This document shows, piece by piece, positions 55,583 to 64,000 of a DNA stretch of 64,000 nt. Position numbers and translations under genes: made by a program. The notes beneath the pieces were generated by a model that did not search any database, was not told the DNA's origin, and was given only the letters and a program-made list of their open reading frames with translations. Numbering within the stretch: the first letter of the stretch is position 1; every line of letters begins with the position of its first letter. This DNA comes from Microbacterium sp. Leaf159 (GTDB lineage Bacteria; Actinomycetota; Actinomycetes; Actinomycetales; Microbacteriaceae). Location of the stretch: NCBI RefSeq assembly GCF_001423615.1, contig NZ_LMOU01000001.1, forward strand, positions 2,060,453 through 2,124,452. The letters run 5' to 3'.

Positions 55583-56539
55583 TCAGCCACGCATGGCGAC
55601 GCCGCGGCGCCAGTAGCCCATGAAGGCGACCTGCGAGCGGTCGATGCCGAGATCCTTGACCAGGTGGCGGCGCAGCGTCGTGACGACGCCGCTCTCGCCG
55701 GCGATCCAGAAGTAGCGCTCGGCCGGAGCATCCGCCGCAGCGATGTCCTCGCCGAGACCCGAGTAGTCGGGCGTCTCCCAGAGCAGATCCTCGGACTCGA
55801 TGTCCTTCACGTCGATCTCGTCGGCCGCGTCCGCATCGCCGAGGTATCCGAGCACGGCCGGGATCAACCGCACGCCGTGGGGCTCCCCGATGTCGCGGGG
55901 CAGCCAATGCACCTCGACCCCCGACGGAGCGTCGATGCGCAGGATGTCGGACGGAGATGGCACCTCGATGAAGGCCACTCCCCGCAGGTCGCTCGGGGCG
56001 TCCTCCAGGATGCGGGCGATGGCCGGAGCCGCCGTCTCGTCACCGGCGAGCACGATGGAGGTCGCCGTGCCGGGCTCGTACTCGGCACCGCCATGAGCCG
56101 CCGCGGCGACCCCTCGACGCGGTCCGACGATGAACAGCTCCTGCCCGACCTCGGCCGCGCTGGCCCAGAGCGACGCGGGGCCGGTGAGTCCCGATGCGAG
56201 ATGCAGCACGAAGTCGACGTCGAGCTCGGTGCCCGCATCGGTCACGCGCAGGTCGCGCACCGAGTAGGTGCGCATGGATCCGCGCTCGGCCTCGGGCACA
56301 GCGAGGAAGGACCCCCACCAGTCGCCGGTCTCACGATCGAGATCGGGGAGGATGCCGGATGCCGGCGGGAAGACGATCTTGATGCGCGAGTCGAAGACGT
56401 CGCCCGGCGTGCCGAACTCGAACAGGTCGTCGCCCCCGAACGTCACGCGCACGAAGTTCGGCGAGACGCGGGCGACACCGCGCACCTCGGCGCGGGCGAG
56501 CACGTAGGTGGGGCGTTCGGTGGTGGTCTCAGCGGACAT
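55583..56539 (-). CDS. Siderophore-interacting protein (ferric-siderophore reductase, SIP family)
   Basis: Flavoprotein that releases iron by reducing the imported ferric siderophore. 318 residues. FAD-binding block MRTYSVRDLRV (R-x-Y-S/T), the central VDFVLHLASGLTGPASLWA region, and the C-terminal NAD(P)H-binding YFWIAGESGVVTTLRRHL and VAFMGYWRRG. Overlaps the end of the ATPase gene by 11 nt, so it is the last gene of the siderophore operon. Confidence 0.92.
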   Translation of the reverse strand: MSAETTTERPTYVLARAEVRGVARVSPNFVRVTFGGDDLFEFGTPGDVFDSRIKIVFPPASGILPDLDRETGDWWGSFLAVPEAERGSMRTYSVRDLRVTDAGTELDVDFVLHLASGLTGPASLWASAAEVGQELFIVGPRRGVAAAAHGGAEYEPGTATSIVLAGDETAAPAIARILEDAPSDLRGVAFIEVPSPSDILRIDAPSGVEVHWLPRDIGEPHGVRLIPAVLGYLGDADAADEIDVKDIESEDLLWETPDYSGLGEDIAAADAPAERYFWIAGESGVVTTLRRHLVKDLGIDRSQVAFMGYWRRGVAMRG

Positions 56540-57329
56540 GATGCCTCCCGATCGGTGTGACCATCGGCTTTCCGGAGACCGGATCCGTGGTGATCTGATT
56601 TGCGAGGTCGAAGACCTCTTCGACGAGCTGGGCGGTCACGACATCCTGCGGAGCGCCGGTGGCGTGCACCCTGCCCTCCTTCATCGCGACGAGCTCGTCG
56701 GAATAGCGCGCGGCCAGGTTGAGGTCGTGCAGCACCATGACGATCGTGGTGCCGCGCGAGACGCTCAGGTCGGTGAGCAGGTCGAGCACCTCCACCTGGT
56801 GCGCGACGTCGAGGAATGTGGTCGGCTCATCGAGCAGCAGGATGTCGGTCTCCTGCGCGAGCGCCATTGCGATCCACACGCGCTGGCGCTGACCGCCCGA
56901 CAGCTCGTCGACGCTGCGGTCGGCGAGATCCGTGGTTCCGGTCGCGGCGAGAGCATCCGCCACGACCTCGTAGTCGTGGGTGCTCCAGCGGGCCAGCATC
57001 TTCTGATGCGGATGCCGACCGCGACCGACCAGGTCGGCGACCGCGATGCCCTCGGGCGCCACAGGCGACTGCGGCAGCAGACCGAGGATGCGCGCGACCT
57101 CCTTGGTGGGGCGCGTATGCACCGACTTGCCGTCGAGCACGACCTCCCCCGCGGTGGGCGAGAGCAGACGGGCGAGCGAGCGCAGCAGCGTCGACTTGCC
57201 GCATCCGTTCGCCCCGACGATCGTGGTGATCTTGCCGGGGGCGATCGCGAGATCGAGACCGTCGATGATCGTGCGATCGCCGTAGGCGAGAGTGACGGAC
57301 TCGGCCGCCAGAGTGTGCGCCTCGGTCAC
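56529..57329 (-). CDS. Iron-siderophore ABC importer ATPase (FecE/FepC type)
   Basis: 266 residues. Walker A GANGCGKST, signature LSGGQRQRVWIAMALAQ, Walker B ILLLDEPTTFLD, and the AHQVEVLDLL tail typical of FepC-type ATPases. GTG start overlaps the permease stop (GTGA). The reading frame continues upstream within the permease gene, which is not coding. Drives the two permeases upstream. Confidence 0.93.
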   Translation of the reverse strand: MTEAHTLAAESVTLAYGDRTIIDGLDLAIAPGKITTIVGANGCGKSTLLRSLARLLSPTAGEVVLDGKSVHTRPTKEVARILGLLPQSPVAPEGIAVADLVGRGRHPHQKMLARWSTHDYEVVADALAATGTTDLADRSVDELSGGQRQRVWIAMALAQETDILLLDEPTTFLDVAHQVEVLDLLTDLSVSRGTTIVMVLHDLNLAARYSDELVAMKEGRVHATGAPQDVVTAQLVEEVFDLANQITTDPVSGKPMVTPIGRHHVR

Positions 57330-58408
57330 AGGGAGCCTCCCGAGCGGTTGGTGCGGATGAGCAGATAGATCAGATACGGAGCGCCGAGCACACCGGTGAT
57401 GACGCCGACCGGGTAGCGCTCGCCGAACGCGAACTGCCCGATGAGGTCGCCGCCCAGAACCAGCACGGCGCCGATGAACGCGCTCGGGACGAGCAGGTTC
57501 GCGCCGGGACCGGTGATGCGGGCGGCGATGGGGCCGGCCATGAACGCGACGAAAGCGATGGGCCCGGTGGCGGCTGTCGCGAAGGCGAGCAGCGCGACGG
57601 CCCCGAGGATGAACAGCAGGCGGGTGCGATTCACGCGCACGCCCAGGCCGGATGCCGAGTCGTCGCCCAGCTGCAGCGCTCCGAGCGCCCTGCCGTTCGA
57701 GAGCATGAGCGGCAGGATGACCGCTGCCGCGATGGCGAGCGGCATGACGCGCTCCCACGAGGCGTTGTTCAGGCTGCCGGTGAGCCACTGCATGGCGGTC
57801 TGGATGTCCCAGCTCGCCGCGCGCGACAGCATGTACGAGATGACGCTCTGCAGCATGGCTGCGACGCCGATGCCGATCAGGATCAGTCGCGTGCCGGCGA
57901 AACCGTTCTTGATCGACAGCAGGTAGATGATCCCTGCGGTGATGATCGCCCCGCCGAGTGCCATCAGCGAGACGACGGGTCCGTTGAGCGAGAGAACGAC
58001 GATGCCGACGACGGCCGCGGCCCCCGCGCCGTTCGAGATTCCGATGATGTCGGGCGAGGCGAGCGGATTGCGCAGCAGCGTCTGGAACGAGACGCCCGCG
58101 ATACCGAAGGCGAAGCCCGAGAGGATCGCGAGCACGGCTCGCGGCAGACGCAGCTCGCCCACGGTGAACGATGCCCCCGGCACCGTCTGGCCGAGCATGA
58201 CGCGGATGACCTCGTCGAGCGGATAGAACGTGTTGCCGATCATGAGGGCGACGGTGAACAGCACGACCAGCAACGCACCGAGCACGATCGTGGCGACGGC
58301 ATGGCGGCGGTGGCGCGAACGACGCCCGGCGATGATCGCCGCGACCTGATCGCGCGACCGGTCGGATGCCGGCGGGGTGTGGGCCGCAGCCCGGTCGATG
58401 GTGCTCAC
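57326..58408 (-). CDS. Iron-siderophore ABC importer permease (FecD/FepG type)
   Basis: 360 residues, about nine to ten membrane segments. FYPLDEVIRVMLG, LPRAVLAILSGFAFGIAGVSFQTLLRNPLASPDIIGISNGAGAAAV and GPIAFVAFMAGPIAARITG are FecCD family blocks. A basic N-terminus of about 45 residues precedes the first segment. GTG overlaps the preceding permease (GTGA). Confidence 0.93.
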   Translation of the reverse strand: MSTIDRAAAHTPPASDRSRDQVAAIIAGRRSRHRRHAVATIVLGALLVVLFTVALMIGNTFYPLDEVIRVMLGQTVPGASFTVGELRLPRAVLAILSGFAFGIAGVSFQTLLRNPLASPDIIGISNGAGAAAVVGIVVLSLNGPVVSLMALGGAIITAGIIYLLSIKNGFAGTRLILIGIGVAAMLQSVISYMLSRAASWDIQTAMQWLTGSLNNASWERVMPLAIAAAVILPLMLSNGRALGALQLGDDSASGLGVRVNRTRLLFILGAVALLAFATAATGPIAFVAFMAGPIAARITGPGANLLVPSAFIGAVLVLGGDLIGQFAFGERYPVGVITGVLGAPYLIYLLIRTNRSGGSL

Positions 58409-59448
58409 AGTTCACGCACCTTCTGACGGCGGACGATCCAGATGAAGAACGGGGCGCCGATGATCGCGGTGATGATGCCGACTTGGATCTCCTCCGACGA
58501 CGGCGCGATCACGCGGCCGACGATGTCGCTCGCGAGCAGCAGAGCGGCGCCGGCCATGGCCGAGAACGGCAGCAGCCAGCGGTGGTCGGTGCCGATCAGC
58601 ATCCGGCACACGTGCGGGATGACGAGGCCGACGAAGCCGATGGGACCCGCGATCGCGGTGGCTGCGCCCGCGAGGATCACGGCGCCGACGGCCGAGACGA
58701 GGCGGGTGCGGAACACATGCTCGCCCAGCCCCTTGGCCATGTCGTCGCCGAGGGCGAGGGAGTTCATGCCGCGGGCGCTCACGAAGCAGATCAGCGCGCC
58801 GAGCGCGAGCACGGGAGCGGTGATCGCGATGCGCGGCCATTCGGCACCGCCGACTCCGCCGATCTGCCAGGACTGGAACGCCTGCAGCAGGTCGACGCGC
58901 GGCAGCATGACCGCGCTGATGAGCGAGGCGAAGGCCGCCGAGGTGGCGGCTCCCGCGAGAGCGAGCTTGAGGGGGGTCGCGCCGCCGCGTCCGAGGGAGC
59001 CGACCGTATAGACGAAGGCCGCGGCGAGGGCGGCCCCGATGATCGCGAGGGCCATCTGGCTGTAGGCGTCGGTGAGGCCGAGGAAGGCGAGACCGAGCAC
59101 GACCGCGAGCGAGGCACCGTTCGAGACGCCGAGGATGCCGGGGTCGGCGATGGGGTTGCGGGTGACCGCCTGCATCGTGGCGCCTGAGAGTGCGAGAGCG
59201 GCCCCGACGAGGAGCGCGAGCACCGTGCGCGGAAGACGCTTGATGATCGCAGCCTGAGCCAGCGTGTCATCCTGCCCGCTGAGAGCGGCGAAGATGTCGT
59301 CGATGCTGACGGCGCGTACGCCGAAGCAGATCGACAGGATGCAGAGCACGAGCACGACTCCGACTCCGACGAGGAGCCAGAGCGAGCGCGCCCACGCCGG
59401 GCGCCGCAGGTCTGCGGTGCCCGGCGTGGGGATGGTGACAGCGGTCAC
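58405..59448 (-). CDS. Iron-siderophore ABC importer permease (FepD type)
   Basis: 347 residues, FecCD family with LPRTVLALLVGAALALSGATMQAVTRNPIADPGILGVSNGASLAVVLGL and GPIGFVGLVIPHVCRMLIG. It pairs with the downstream permease to form the channel. GTG start 32 nt after the binding-protein stop, beyond a hairpin. Confidence 0.93.
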   Translation of the reverse strand: MTAVTIPTPGTADLRRPAWARSLWLLVGVGVVLVLCILSICFGVRAVSIDDIFAALSGQDDTLAQAAIIKRLPRTVLALLVGAALALSGATMQAVTRNPIADPGILGVSNGASLAVVLGLAFLGLTDAYSQMALAIIGAALAAAFVYTVGSLGRGGATPLKLALAGAATSAAFASLISAVMLPRVDLLQAFQSWQIGGVGGAEWPRIAITAPVLALGALICFVSARGMNSLALGDDMAKGLGEHVFRTRLVSAVGAVILAGAATAIAGPIGFVGLVIPHVCRMLIGTDHRWLLPFSAMAGAALLLASDIVGRVIAPSSEEIQVGIITAIIGAPFFIWIVRRQKVREL

Positions 59449-59460
59449 GGGTATTCAGTG

Positions 59461-59490
59461 CGCGAAGGTGACGCCGAAGGTCACTTCGCG
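59461..59490 (-). terminator. Hairpin overlapping the stop codon of the siderophore-binding gene
   Basis: CGCGAAGGTGAC (59461-59472) pairs with GTCACTTCGCG (59480-59490) with one bulged base and a 7-nt loop. It includes the binding-protein stop codon. Third instance of a hairpin between an ABC binding-protein gene and the next gene. Confidence 0.55.
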
Positions 59491-60515
59491 GCGAGCGGTG
59501 CTGCCAGCAGAGCGAGGTAGTCGGAGAGACCCCACGGGATCGACAGCGGCGAGGGGTTCGCGGAGGCTGCGATCGGCGTGGCATCCGGGAGGATCGCGAT
59601 GCGGCCCTCGGCGATGGCCGGGATCTTCGACAGCAGCGGGTCGGCCTGCAGCGTCGCGATGAGCGAGTCGTCGCCGTAGGTCACGAAGACGTCGACGTCG
59701 TCGAAGGCGTCGGCCTCTTCGGAGCTGACCGTCAGGTAGAACTGGTCGCTGTCGGCGTTCTCCTCGACGATCGACGGGAGCGGAAGGCCCAGGTCATCGT
59801 GCAGGTATCCGGGGCGCGTGTCGATCGCGGTGTAGTAGCCGACCTGGCTCAGGTCAGACGGGTCGACGTAGGCGAACAGGACCTTCTTGTCCTTGAGGAC
59901 GCTGTTCTCTTCGAGAGCGGCCTCTGCGTCGGCGTGCAGGTCCTCGATCAGGGCCTCACCCTCGGCCTCGAGACCGAGTGCCTTCGAGTTGAGTTCGATC
60001 ATCTCGTCGACCGGGGTGCCCCAGGCGACCTCGGGGTACGCGACGACCGGGGCAATCTTCGAGAGGGTGTCGTACTCCTCCTGCGTGAGACCCGAGTAGG
60101 ACGCGAGGATCACGTCGGGCTCGGTGTCGGCGACGGCCTCGTAGTCGATGCCGTCGGACTCGTCGAACAGCACGGGCTCTTCGCCGCCGAGTTCGTCGAG
60201 CTTCTCCTCGACCCAGGGCAGGATGCCGTTGTCGTCGTCGTCGCCCCACGTGGCCTTGCTCATGCCGACCGGAACGATGCCGAGAGCGAGGGGAACCTCG
60301 TGGTTCGCCCAGGCGATCGTCGCGACGCGCTCGGGCTTCGTCTCGATGGTGGTCTCGCCGTACACGTGCTCGATCGTGACGGGGAAGGCGCTGTCATCGG
60401 CGGGGTTGCCACCGGCGGAGTCGGAATCGGAGCCGGTCGACGGCGTCGCGCAGGCGGTGAGGCCGACGGCGAGAGCCGCGGCGACACCGGCGGCGATGAG
60501 ACGAGAGGTGCGCAC
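59481..60515 (-). CDS. Iron-siderophore-binding lipoprotein (FepB/FecB type)
   Basis: 344 residues. Lipobox LTAC (Cys22). Mature protein: FPVTIEHVYGETTIETKPERVATIAWANHEVPLALGIVPVG, EPDVILASYSGLTQEEYDTLSKIAPVVAYP, and IAEGRIAILPDA, typical of periplasmic-binding fold type III. GTG start with AAGGGAACGCC upstream. First gene of the operon; two DtxR-like boxes lie just upstream, so iron represses it. Confidence 0.92.
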   Translation of the reverse strand: MRTSRLIAAGVAAALAVGLTACATPSTGSDSDSAGGNPADDSAFPVTIEHVYGETTIETKPERVATIAWANHEVPLALGIVPVGMSKATWGDDDDNGILPWVEEKLDELGGEEPVLFDESDGIDYEAVADTEPDVILASYSGLTQEEYDTLSKIAPVVAYPEVAWGTPVDEMIELNSKALGLEAEGEALIEDLHADAEAALEENSVLKDKKVLFAYVDPSDLSQVGYYTAIDTRPGYLHDDLGLPLPSIVEENADSDQFYLTVSSEEADAFDDVDVFVTYGDDSLIATLQADPLLSKIPAIAEGRIAILPDATPIAASANPSPLSIPWGLSDYLALLAAPLAAK

Positions 60516-60569
60516 AGGCGTTCCCTTCGGGTTGGGATGAGGGGGTGCGGCGCAGAGGGGCGCCAGGCT

Positions 60570-60614
60570 TTGGTAAGCCTGGCCTAATCTAACAGAAAGT
60601 TAGGCAAGCCTCAT
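60570..60614 (-). promoter_or_regulatory. Two DtxR/IdeR-type iron boxes
   Basis: Upstream of the siderophore-binding gene lie TTGGTAAGCCTGGCCTAAT (60570-60588) and TTAGGCAAGCCTCAT (60600-60614). Both resemble the TTAGGTTAGGCTAACCTAA consensus of iron-dependent repressors. An iron-bound DtxR/IdeR would shut the operon off. Confidence 0.75.
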
Positions 60615-60705
60615 CTCGGGGTGCCCCTGGGAACTGCATATCGCGCCGCCGTCGCGACGCTGACGAGCATGGCGCTACCCTCGATCTGAGCCTGAGGGGG
60701 AGCTC

Positions 60706-60747
60706 ATGGAATACGTGCGCGCAGAGAGCCCACGTCAGCGTGGCTGA
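60706..60747 (+). CDS. 13-codon leader ORF overlapping the start of the downstream membrane protein gene
   Basis: ATG with a strong GAGGGGGAGCTC site, encoding MEYVRAESPRQRG then TGA. Its stop lies within the coding start of the 260-residue gene, whose GTG (60740) has no ribosome site of its own. A coupling leader that feeds ribosomes to the GTG is plausible. Alternatively the leader is only a fortuitous ORF. Confidence 0.4.
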   Translation: MEYVRAESPRQRG

Positions 60748-61522
60748 CGGCATCCTCCGCCAGACCACGATCGAGCGGCTGGCCTATCCCCTCCCTCCTT
60801 TCGCCTCGACGAGGGCTTTCCGGTTTCCGCTCTACGGTTTCGGCGCCGTCGCCCTCCTCGCCGTCAGCTTCGAGAACGTGGGTCTCATCAAGGCCCTGCT
60901 CGGAGGGTGCTTCGTGATCATGGCTCTGCTGTGGGCACAGGCGGTCAACGAACCGTCGATTCCCGGCGGGGTCGAAGTGCACACGTCGCCTGGAGCGATC
61001 TCGGCACGGTCGAAAAGGACCGCCGGTATCTATGCCTCCGCGCTTCTGGCTGTCAGCGCCGTCCTTCTCGCGCTGTACGTGTGGGTCGCGGCCGCCGAGG
61101 GTCTCAGTCGACGCTTGTCTTACAACCTGTGCGCTGCGCTCGCGCTGGTCGGCGTCGGATACGCGATCTGGCGCCTGATCGCCGCGCTGCGCTCGGTCGA
61201 CTTGCTGTTCGATGATCGAGGGCTGACCGCCGCGGCACCGCTCTTGCGCAGCCGCACCCTGGACTGGGATGCGATCGACCATGCGGTCGGCGATCGGAAG
61301 CGCCTCTCCCTGACGCTCTCAACGGGGGAGGTGCTCGTGCTCGGCACCCGGCTCCAGCGCACGGATCACACCGTCCTGGTCGAGCTGATCAACCGGTGCG
61401 CGCAGCATCCCGTCGCCCGAGGGCGCATCGGCGATGTGATCCTCGGCGATCTGCTGCTCGATGCGGCGGCCGACGGCGCAGAGCCCGCTGACCCCGATGA
61501 GCCCGCGCGCGCTGAGCGCTGA
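60740..61522 (+). CDS. Hypothetical membrane protein (PH-like C-terminal region)
   Basis: 260 residues, not recognised. Two hydrophobic segments near residues 34-66 (probably a hairpin), two more near 93-115 and 128-148, then a soluble C-terminus with SVDLLFDDRGLTAAAPLLRSRTLDWDAIDHAVGD, which could be a PH-like/bacterial PH strand set. Pro/Asp-rich tail. The GTG start is chosen because it opens the frame and is overlapped by the leader ORF; other starts lie within the first membrane segment. Function unknown. Confidence 0.6.
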   Translation: MADGILRQTTIERLAYPLPPFASTRAFRFPLYGFGAVALLAVSFENVGLIKALLGGCFVIMALLWAQAVNEPSIPGGVEVHTSPGAISARSKRTAGIYASALLAVSAVLLALYVWVAAAEGLSRRLSYNLCAALALVGVGYAIWRLIAALRSVDLLFDDRGLTAAAPLLRSRTLDWDAIDHAVGDRKRLSLTLSTGEVLVLGTRLQRTDHTVLVELINRCAQHPVARGRIGDVILGDLLLDAAADGAEPADPDEPARAER

Positions 61523-61556
61523 GCCCTCGCTGCCGGCTCCGTACATGGAGGGGCGA

Positions 61557-61909
61557 GCGGGGCCAGTTGCGCATCGCGGATCGGTGAATCGGATGGGGAA
61601 CTGACCCCGCATAGAGTTCGGATGCGGAACTGACCCCGCACCCCGCACCCCGCACCCCGCACCCCGCACCCCGCAGTGCGCATAGCGGACGGGCGAGCGG
61701 GGCCAGTTGCGCATCGCACGGTCGAGCGGGGTCAATTGCGCATCGCTGATGAGCGCCTCGGATGCGGAACTGACCCCGCACAGAGTCCGTATGCGGAACT
61801 GGCCCCGCACAGCATCCGGATATCGAGCGGGGTCACATACGCATCGCTGACGAGCGCCTCGGGTGCCGAACTGACCCCGCACAGCATCCGGATGCGGAAC
61901 TGATCCCGC
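61557..61909. repeat. Cluster of ten 19-nt direct and inverted repeats in a gene-free region
   Basis: Consensus GATGCGGAACTGACCCCGC. Direct copies at 61592, 61621, 61761, 61790, 61862 and 61891; inverted copies (GCGGGGYCARTTGCGCATC type) starting at 61557, 61697, 61726 and 61827. Each differs by 0-4 bases from the consensus. The whole 478-nt interval between the membrane protein and cold-shock genes holds this cluster, a heptamer run and the cold-shock terminator, and no credible gene. The opposed copies can pair into hairpins. Confidence 0.85.
61634..61675 (+). repeat. Six tandem copies of CCCCGCA
   Basis: Exact heptamer repeat directly continuing the end of a 19-nt repeat copy (whose last bases are CCCCGC), so it probably arose from it by slippage. 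Confidence 0.85.
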
Positions 61910-61948
61910 ACGCACCGGCATCCGCGCGAAGACCCCCGGGCATGCAGA

Positions 61949-61982
61949 AAGCCGGCCGGATCCGTGAGGATCCGACCGGCTT
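61949..61982 (-). terminator. Terminator of the cold-shock gene
   Basis: Stem 61949-61963 with 61968-61982, 14 of 15 pairs matched around a GTGA loop; on the minus strand it is followed by TTTCTG. It lies 18 nt past the cold-shock stop. Confidence 0.75.
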
Positions 61983-62000
61983 CAGGAAGTCAGCGCGCGC

Positions 62001-62204
62001 TCAGAGAGCGCGGATGTTCGCCGCCTGCATGCCCTTGGGGCCACGCTCAGCGTCGAATTCGACCTTCTGGTTCTCGCGGAGCTCCTTGAAACCGGAGCCG
62101 GCGATTGCCGAGTAGTGGGCGAAAAGGTCGTCCGTGCCGTCATCGGGAGCGATGAAGCCGAAGCCCTTTTCCGCGTTGAACCATTTCACAGTGCCAGTGG
62201 CCAT
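62001..62204 (-). CDS. Cold-shock protein (CspA family)
   Basis: 67-residue single OB-fold RNA chaperone. [20 protein letters not shown] (RNP1) and DLFAHYSAI (RNP2) are intact, followed by [23 protein letters not shown] has only a weak AGAAAGTAG site and a leader of about 80 nt, as cold-inducible csp genes often do. The frame continues upstream but that part is the untranslated leader. Confidence 0.95.
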   Translation of the reverse strand: MATGTVKWFNAEKGFGFIAPDDGTDDLFAHYSAIAGSGFKELRENQKVEFDAERGPKGMQAANIRAL

Positions 62205-62281
62205 GTGTTTTCTACTTTCTGTTTTCAAACGGCCGCTTGCGCGGCCCGCGCCGTGACGGAACGTCCGACATACGCGCACGC

Positions 62282-64000
62282 TCAACGTACCACGGCAGGC
62301 TGACCGCTGGCTCCGAACTCCGACTTCTGCTGCAGGACGGCCGCTTCTGTGCGCGTGCTGACGCCCAGCTTTCGCAGCACCGCCGACACGTGGACACTCA
62401 CGGTCTTCGCGCTGATGAACAGCCGTTCGCCGATCTGCCGGTTGCTGAGCCCCTCGACGATCAGCGCGAGAACCTGCCTCTCCCGCGCGGTGAGCGGGTC
62501 GGATTCCGTGACGGCACGGGAGGAATCGGATGCTGCGGCGAGGCCCGCGGCATCGGAGAAAACCCCGACGGCCTGTGAGAGCGGAACATGCCCGAGCCGG
62601 TCGGCCTCACCGAGCGCGTGGGTGAGCACGGCCGCGGCTTCGGTGCGCTCGCCAGCGTCGACGAGCAGGCGAGCGAGCTCGAGCCGTGTCGTCACCCGGA
62701 ACGTCACGGGCACGTCGTCGTGATCAGCCAGGTCGACAGCCGCGCGCATCACAGCGACCGACGGCGAGAGCAGCGCCTCGAGGATCCTCCCCCACCGGTC
62801 ACCCTGCAGCGGGGCGGGCTGCGCGAGCCACGCTCCCCGCACGTCGCCGATGGCCTCCTCGACGTCGACGCCCGATGCCCGGAGCTCGGCGATCAACCAC
62901 GACGCTTCAAGGAGAAGTCGGCGCTGGTGGAGGAAGACGGGACCGGCATCCGCCAGCATCGCCCTGATCTCGGCGAGCGCTCGCGCGTGATCGTTGCGGC
63001 CTTCGGCGACGGCGACACGCATCATCACCTCGTCGTACCAGATCTGCCGTTCGACGCGTCCGGTCTCTTCGAACGACGGATGCCATTCCCGCAGGATCTC
63101 CGACGCCTGCTCGTGCCGGCCACGCCACGACAGCACGCGCACGCGCGTCATCGTGGAGTACATGTGCGAGATGCGCAGTGTCCGCTGCGAGAGCTCGCGC
63201 GCCAGCATCCCCTCGACGCGGTCGATCTCACCCATCTCGAGAAGGGGCACCGCCATGTTCTGCGTCATCAGGGCGCCGGTCGTGCGCTCGACACCGAACG
63301 CCCGCGCCGGGGCGAGGCCGTCTTCGGCGACCTGCACCGCGTCTCGGTAGCGCCCGAGCAGACCCAGAAGGTCGGAGTAGTTCACCCGGTATCGCATCTC
63401 GGCGTTCGTGCCCTTCGCCAGCTGCAGGGCGAGTGCGTACTCGCGATGCCCGGCGTCGAGATCGCCGAGGTGCGCGCGGGCGCCGCCGCGGACGTTCGCC
63501 GCGATCGAGGCCTCGTCATCGGACCCCGCCCGAACCGCTCGCTCTCCGGCCTCGACCGCCAGCGTGATCGCCTCGTCGAGACGCCCCGCGATCATGTACC
63601 TGCTCGCCAGCTGGTTGAGGATCGATGCGCGGAGCCGATCGTCGTCAACCCTGTCGTCGAGCACCTCGAGCGACTCATGAAGCAGCGCGATCGAGCCTTC
63701 GCGACCGAGATTCATCAGGTAGTACGCCTTGTCGCGCAGCAGCCTCGCATGCGTGCGCGGATCGACCGTCGCCGGTTCGACCTCGTCGAGGGCGACGTTG
63801 ACCACAGCCAGCGCCCTCTCACCGTCTCCGGCGTTGCGCAGCACCGAACCGAGGGTGCGCAGCAGCTCGAAGCGCTCGATGTCGACGACGCTTTCGGCGT
63901 CTGGCACCTGGATCCACAGATCGAGGGCGAGCTCGCCGAATCGGGCGGCGCTCGCGAAGGCGAATCGCGACTTGGCGTCGAGCATGGCGGTGACGGCTGC
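62282..64000 (-). CDS. LuxR-family regulator (helical repeats plus C-terminal HTH), N-terminus beyond the window
   Basis: The frame is open to the right edge; a possible ATG at 63985 exists, but large LuxR regulators usually carry an N-terminal ATPase, so the gene probably extends further. Visible: about 490 residues of TPR-like helical repeats (for example [19 protein letters not shown]-type helices, [14 protein letters not shown]), then the Lux[48 protein letters not shown]. MalT/LAL-type regulator; ligand and targets unknown. Ends 78 nt from the cold-shock start, on the same strand. Confidence 0.82.
   Translation of the reverse strand, partial: AAVTAMLDAKSRFAFASAARFGELALDLWIQVPDAESVVDIERFELLRTLGSVLRNAGDGERALAVVNVALDEVEPATVDPRTHARLLRDKAYYLMNLGREGSIALLHESLEVLDDRVDDDRLRASILNQLASRYMIAGRLDEAITLAVEAGERAVRAGSDDEASIAANVRGGARAHLGDLDAGHREYALALQLAKGTNAEMRYRVNYSDLLGLLGRYRDAVQVAEDGLAPARAFGVERTTGALMTQNMAVPLLEMGEIDRVEGMLARELSQRTLRISHMYSTMTRVRVLSWRGRHEQASEILREWHPSFEETGRVERQIWYDEVMMRVAVAEGRNDHARALAEIRAMLADAGPVFLHQRRLLLEASWLIAELRASGVDVEEAIGDVRGAWLAQPAPLQGDRWGRILEALLSPSVAVMRAAVDLADHDDVPVTFRVTTRLELARLLVDAGERTEAAAVLTHALGEADRLGHVPLSQAVGVFSDAAGLAAASDSSRAVTESDPLTARERQVLALIVEGLSNRQIGERLFISAKTVSVHVSAVLRKLGVSTRTEAAVLQQKSEFGASGQPAVVR

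Noticed and set aside
61557-61909. CRISPR array
   Set aside because: Copies are in both orientations with irregular spacing and mismatches, no spacers of constant length, and no cas genes nearby.
61319-61921. 200-codon minus-strand frame across the repeat cluster
   Set aside because: Its protein is a translated repeat (GVRGAG, SVPHP) and overlaps the 3' end of the membrane protein gene antisense; it is not a gene.

Overview
The window reads as chromosomal DNA of a high-GC actinobacterium, most probably Microbacterium or another member of the Microbacteriaceae. The grounds are the strongly GC-biased codon use, the many ATGA/GTGA stop-start overlaps, a recurrent TANNNT-N6/7-ATG leaderless promoter layout, DtxR/IdeR-type iron boxes, an ECF42-DGPF pair, and a kdp operon that opens with two tiny membrane peptides. 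The genus is an inference; there is no rRNA or tRNA here to test it.

Layout. 1-3.9 kb: peptide-type ABC importer genes (two ATPases, one cut by the left edge, and a binding lipoprotein) divergent from a TetR regulator. 3.9-8.3 kb: a visibly lower-GC accessory island carrying a PIN-like nuclease plus AAA ATPase pair and, divergently, an Mrr-type nuclease fused to a STAND-like NTPase. It is flanked by a perfect 15-bp direct repeat, TACCGCCACGACTAG. The left copy is the last four codons plus stop of the tetR gene; the right copy carries the start of the -10 box of the next gene. 8.3-10.1 kb: M20 amidohydrolase and a membrane protein. 10.2-21.3 kb: molybdenum block: moaA, an unknown protein with a 36-codon partner, HTH-Mop regulator/modABC, moeB-moeA-moaC-moaD, mogA-moaE, and a membrane-anchored molybdopterin oxidoreductase. 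21.3-29.7 kb: Cys-rich small protein, small alarmone synthetase, a nonsense-disrupted SnoaL-like gene, KimA-like K+ importer, GNAT, AbrB/RelE-like toxin-antitoxin pair, anion permease, ECF42 sigma factor with DGPF/YCII protein. 29.8-37.7 kb: kdp operon (upstream peptide, kdpF, A, B, C, D, E). 37.7-40.1 kb: TspO family protein, TetR regulator and alpha/beta hydrolase with duplicated operators. 40.1-50.1 kb: galactan/galactoside operon (GH42, binding protein, two permeases, GH53) and its LacI regulator. 50.1-55.6 kb: Nudix-like protein, hydrolase, GntR regulator, LAQTG-anchored leucine-rich-repeat protein, lipoprotein, PadR-HAAS pair. 55.6-60.6 kb: siderophore uptake operon with DtxR boxes. 60.7-64 kb: membrane protein, a cluster of ten 19-nt direct/inverted repeats, a cold-shock protein, and a LuxR-type regulator cut by the right edge.

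How the genes work together. Molybdate uptake feeds cofactor synthesis, which supplies the oxidoreductase. Both K+ importers (Kdp and KimA-like) have the same 11-bp-period half-site array in their promoters, which suggests joint control by the KdpE encoded here. The GH53 enzyme cuts galactan outside the cell, the ABC system imports oligosaccharides and the GH42 enzyme hydrolyses them. The most promising undescribed system is the repeat-flanked island at 3.9-8.3 kb; a defence role is inferred from domain content and context only.
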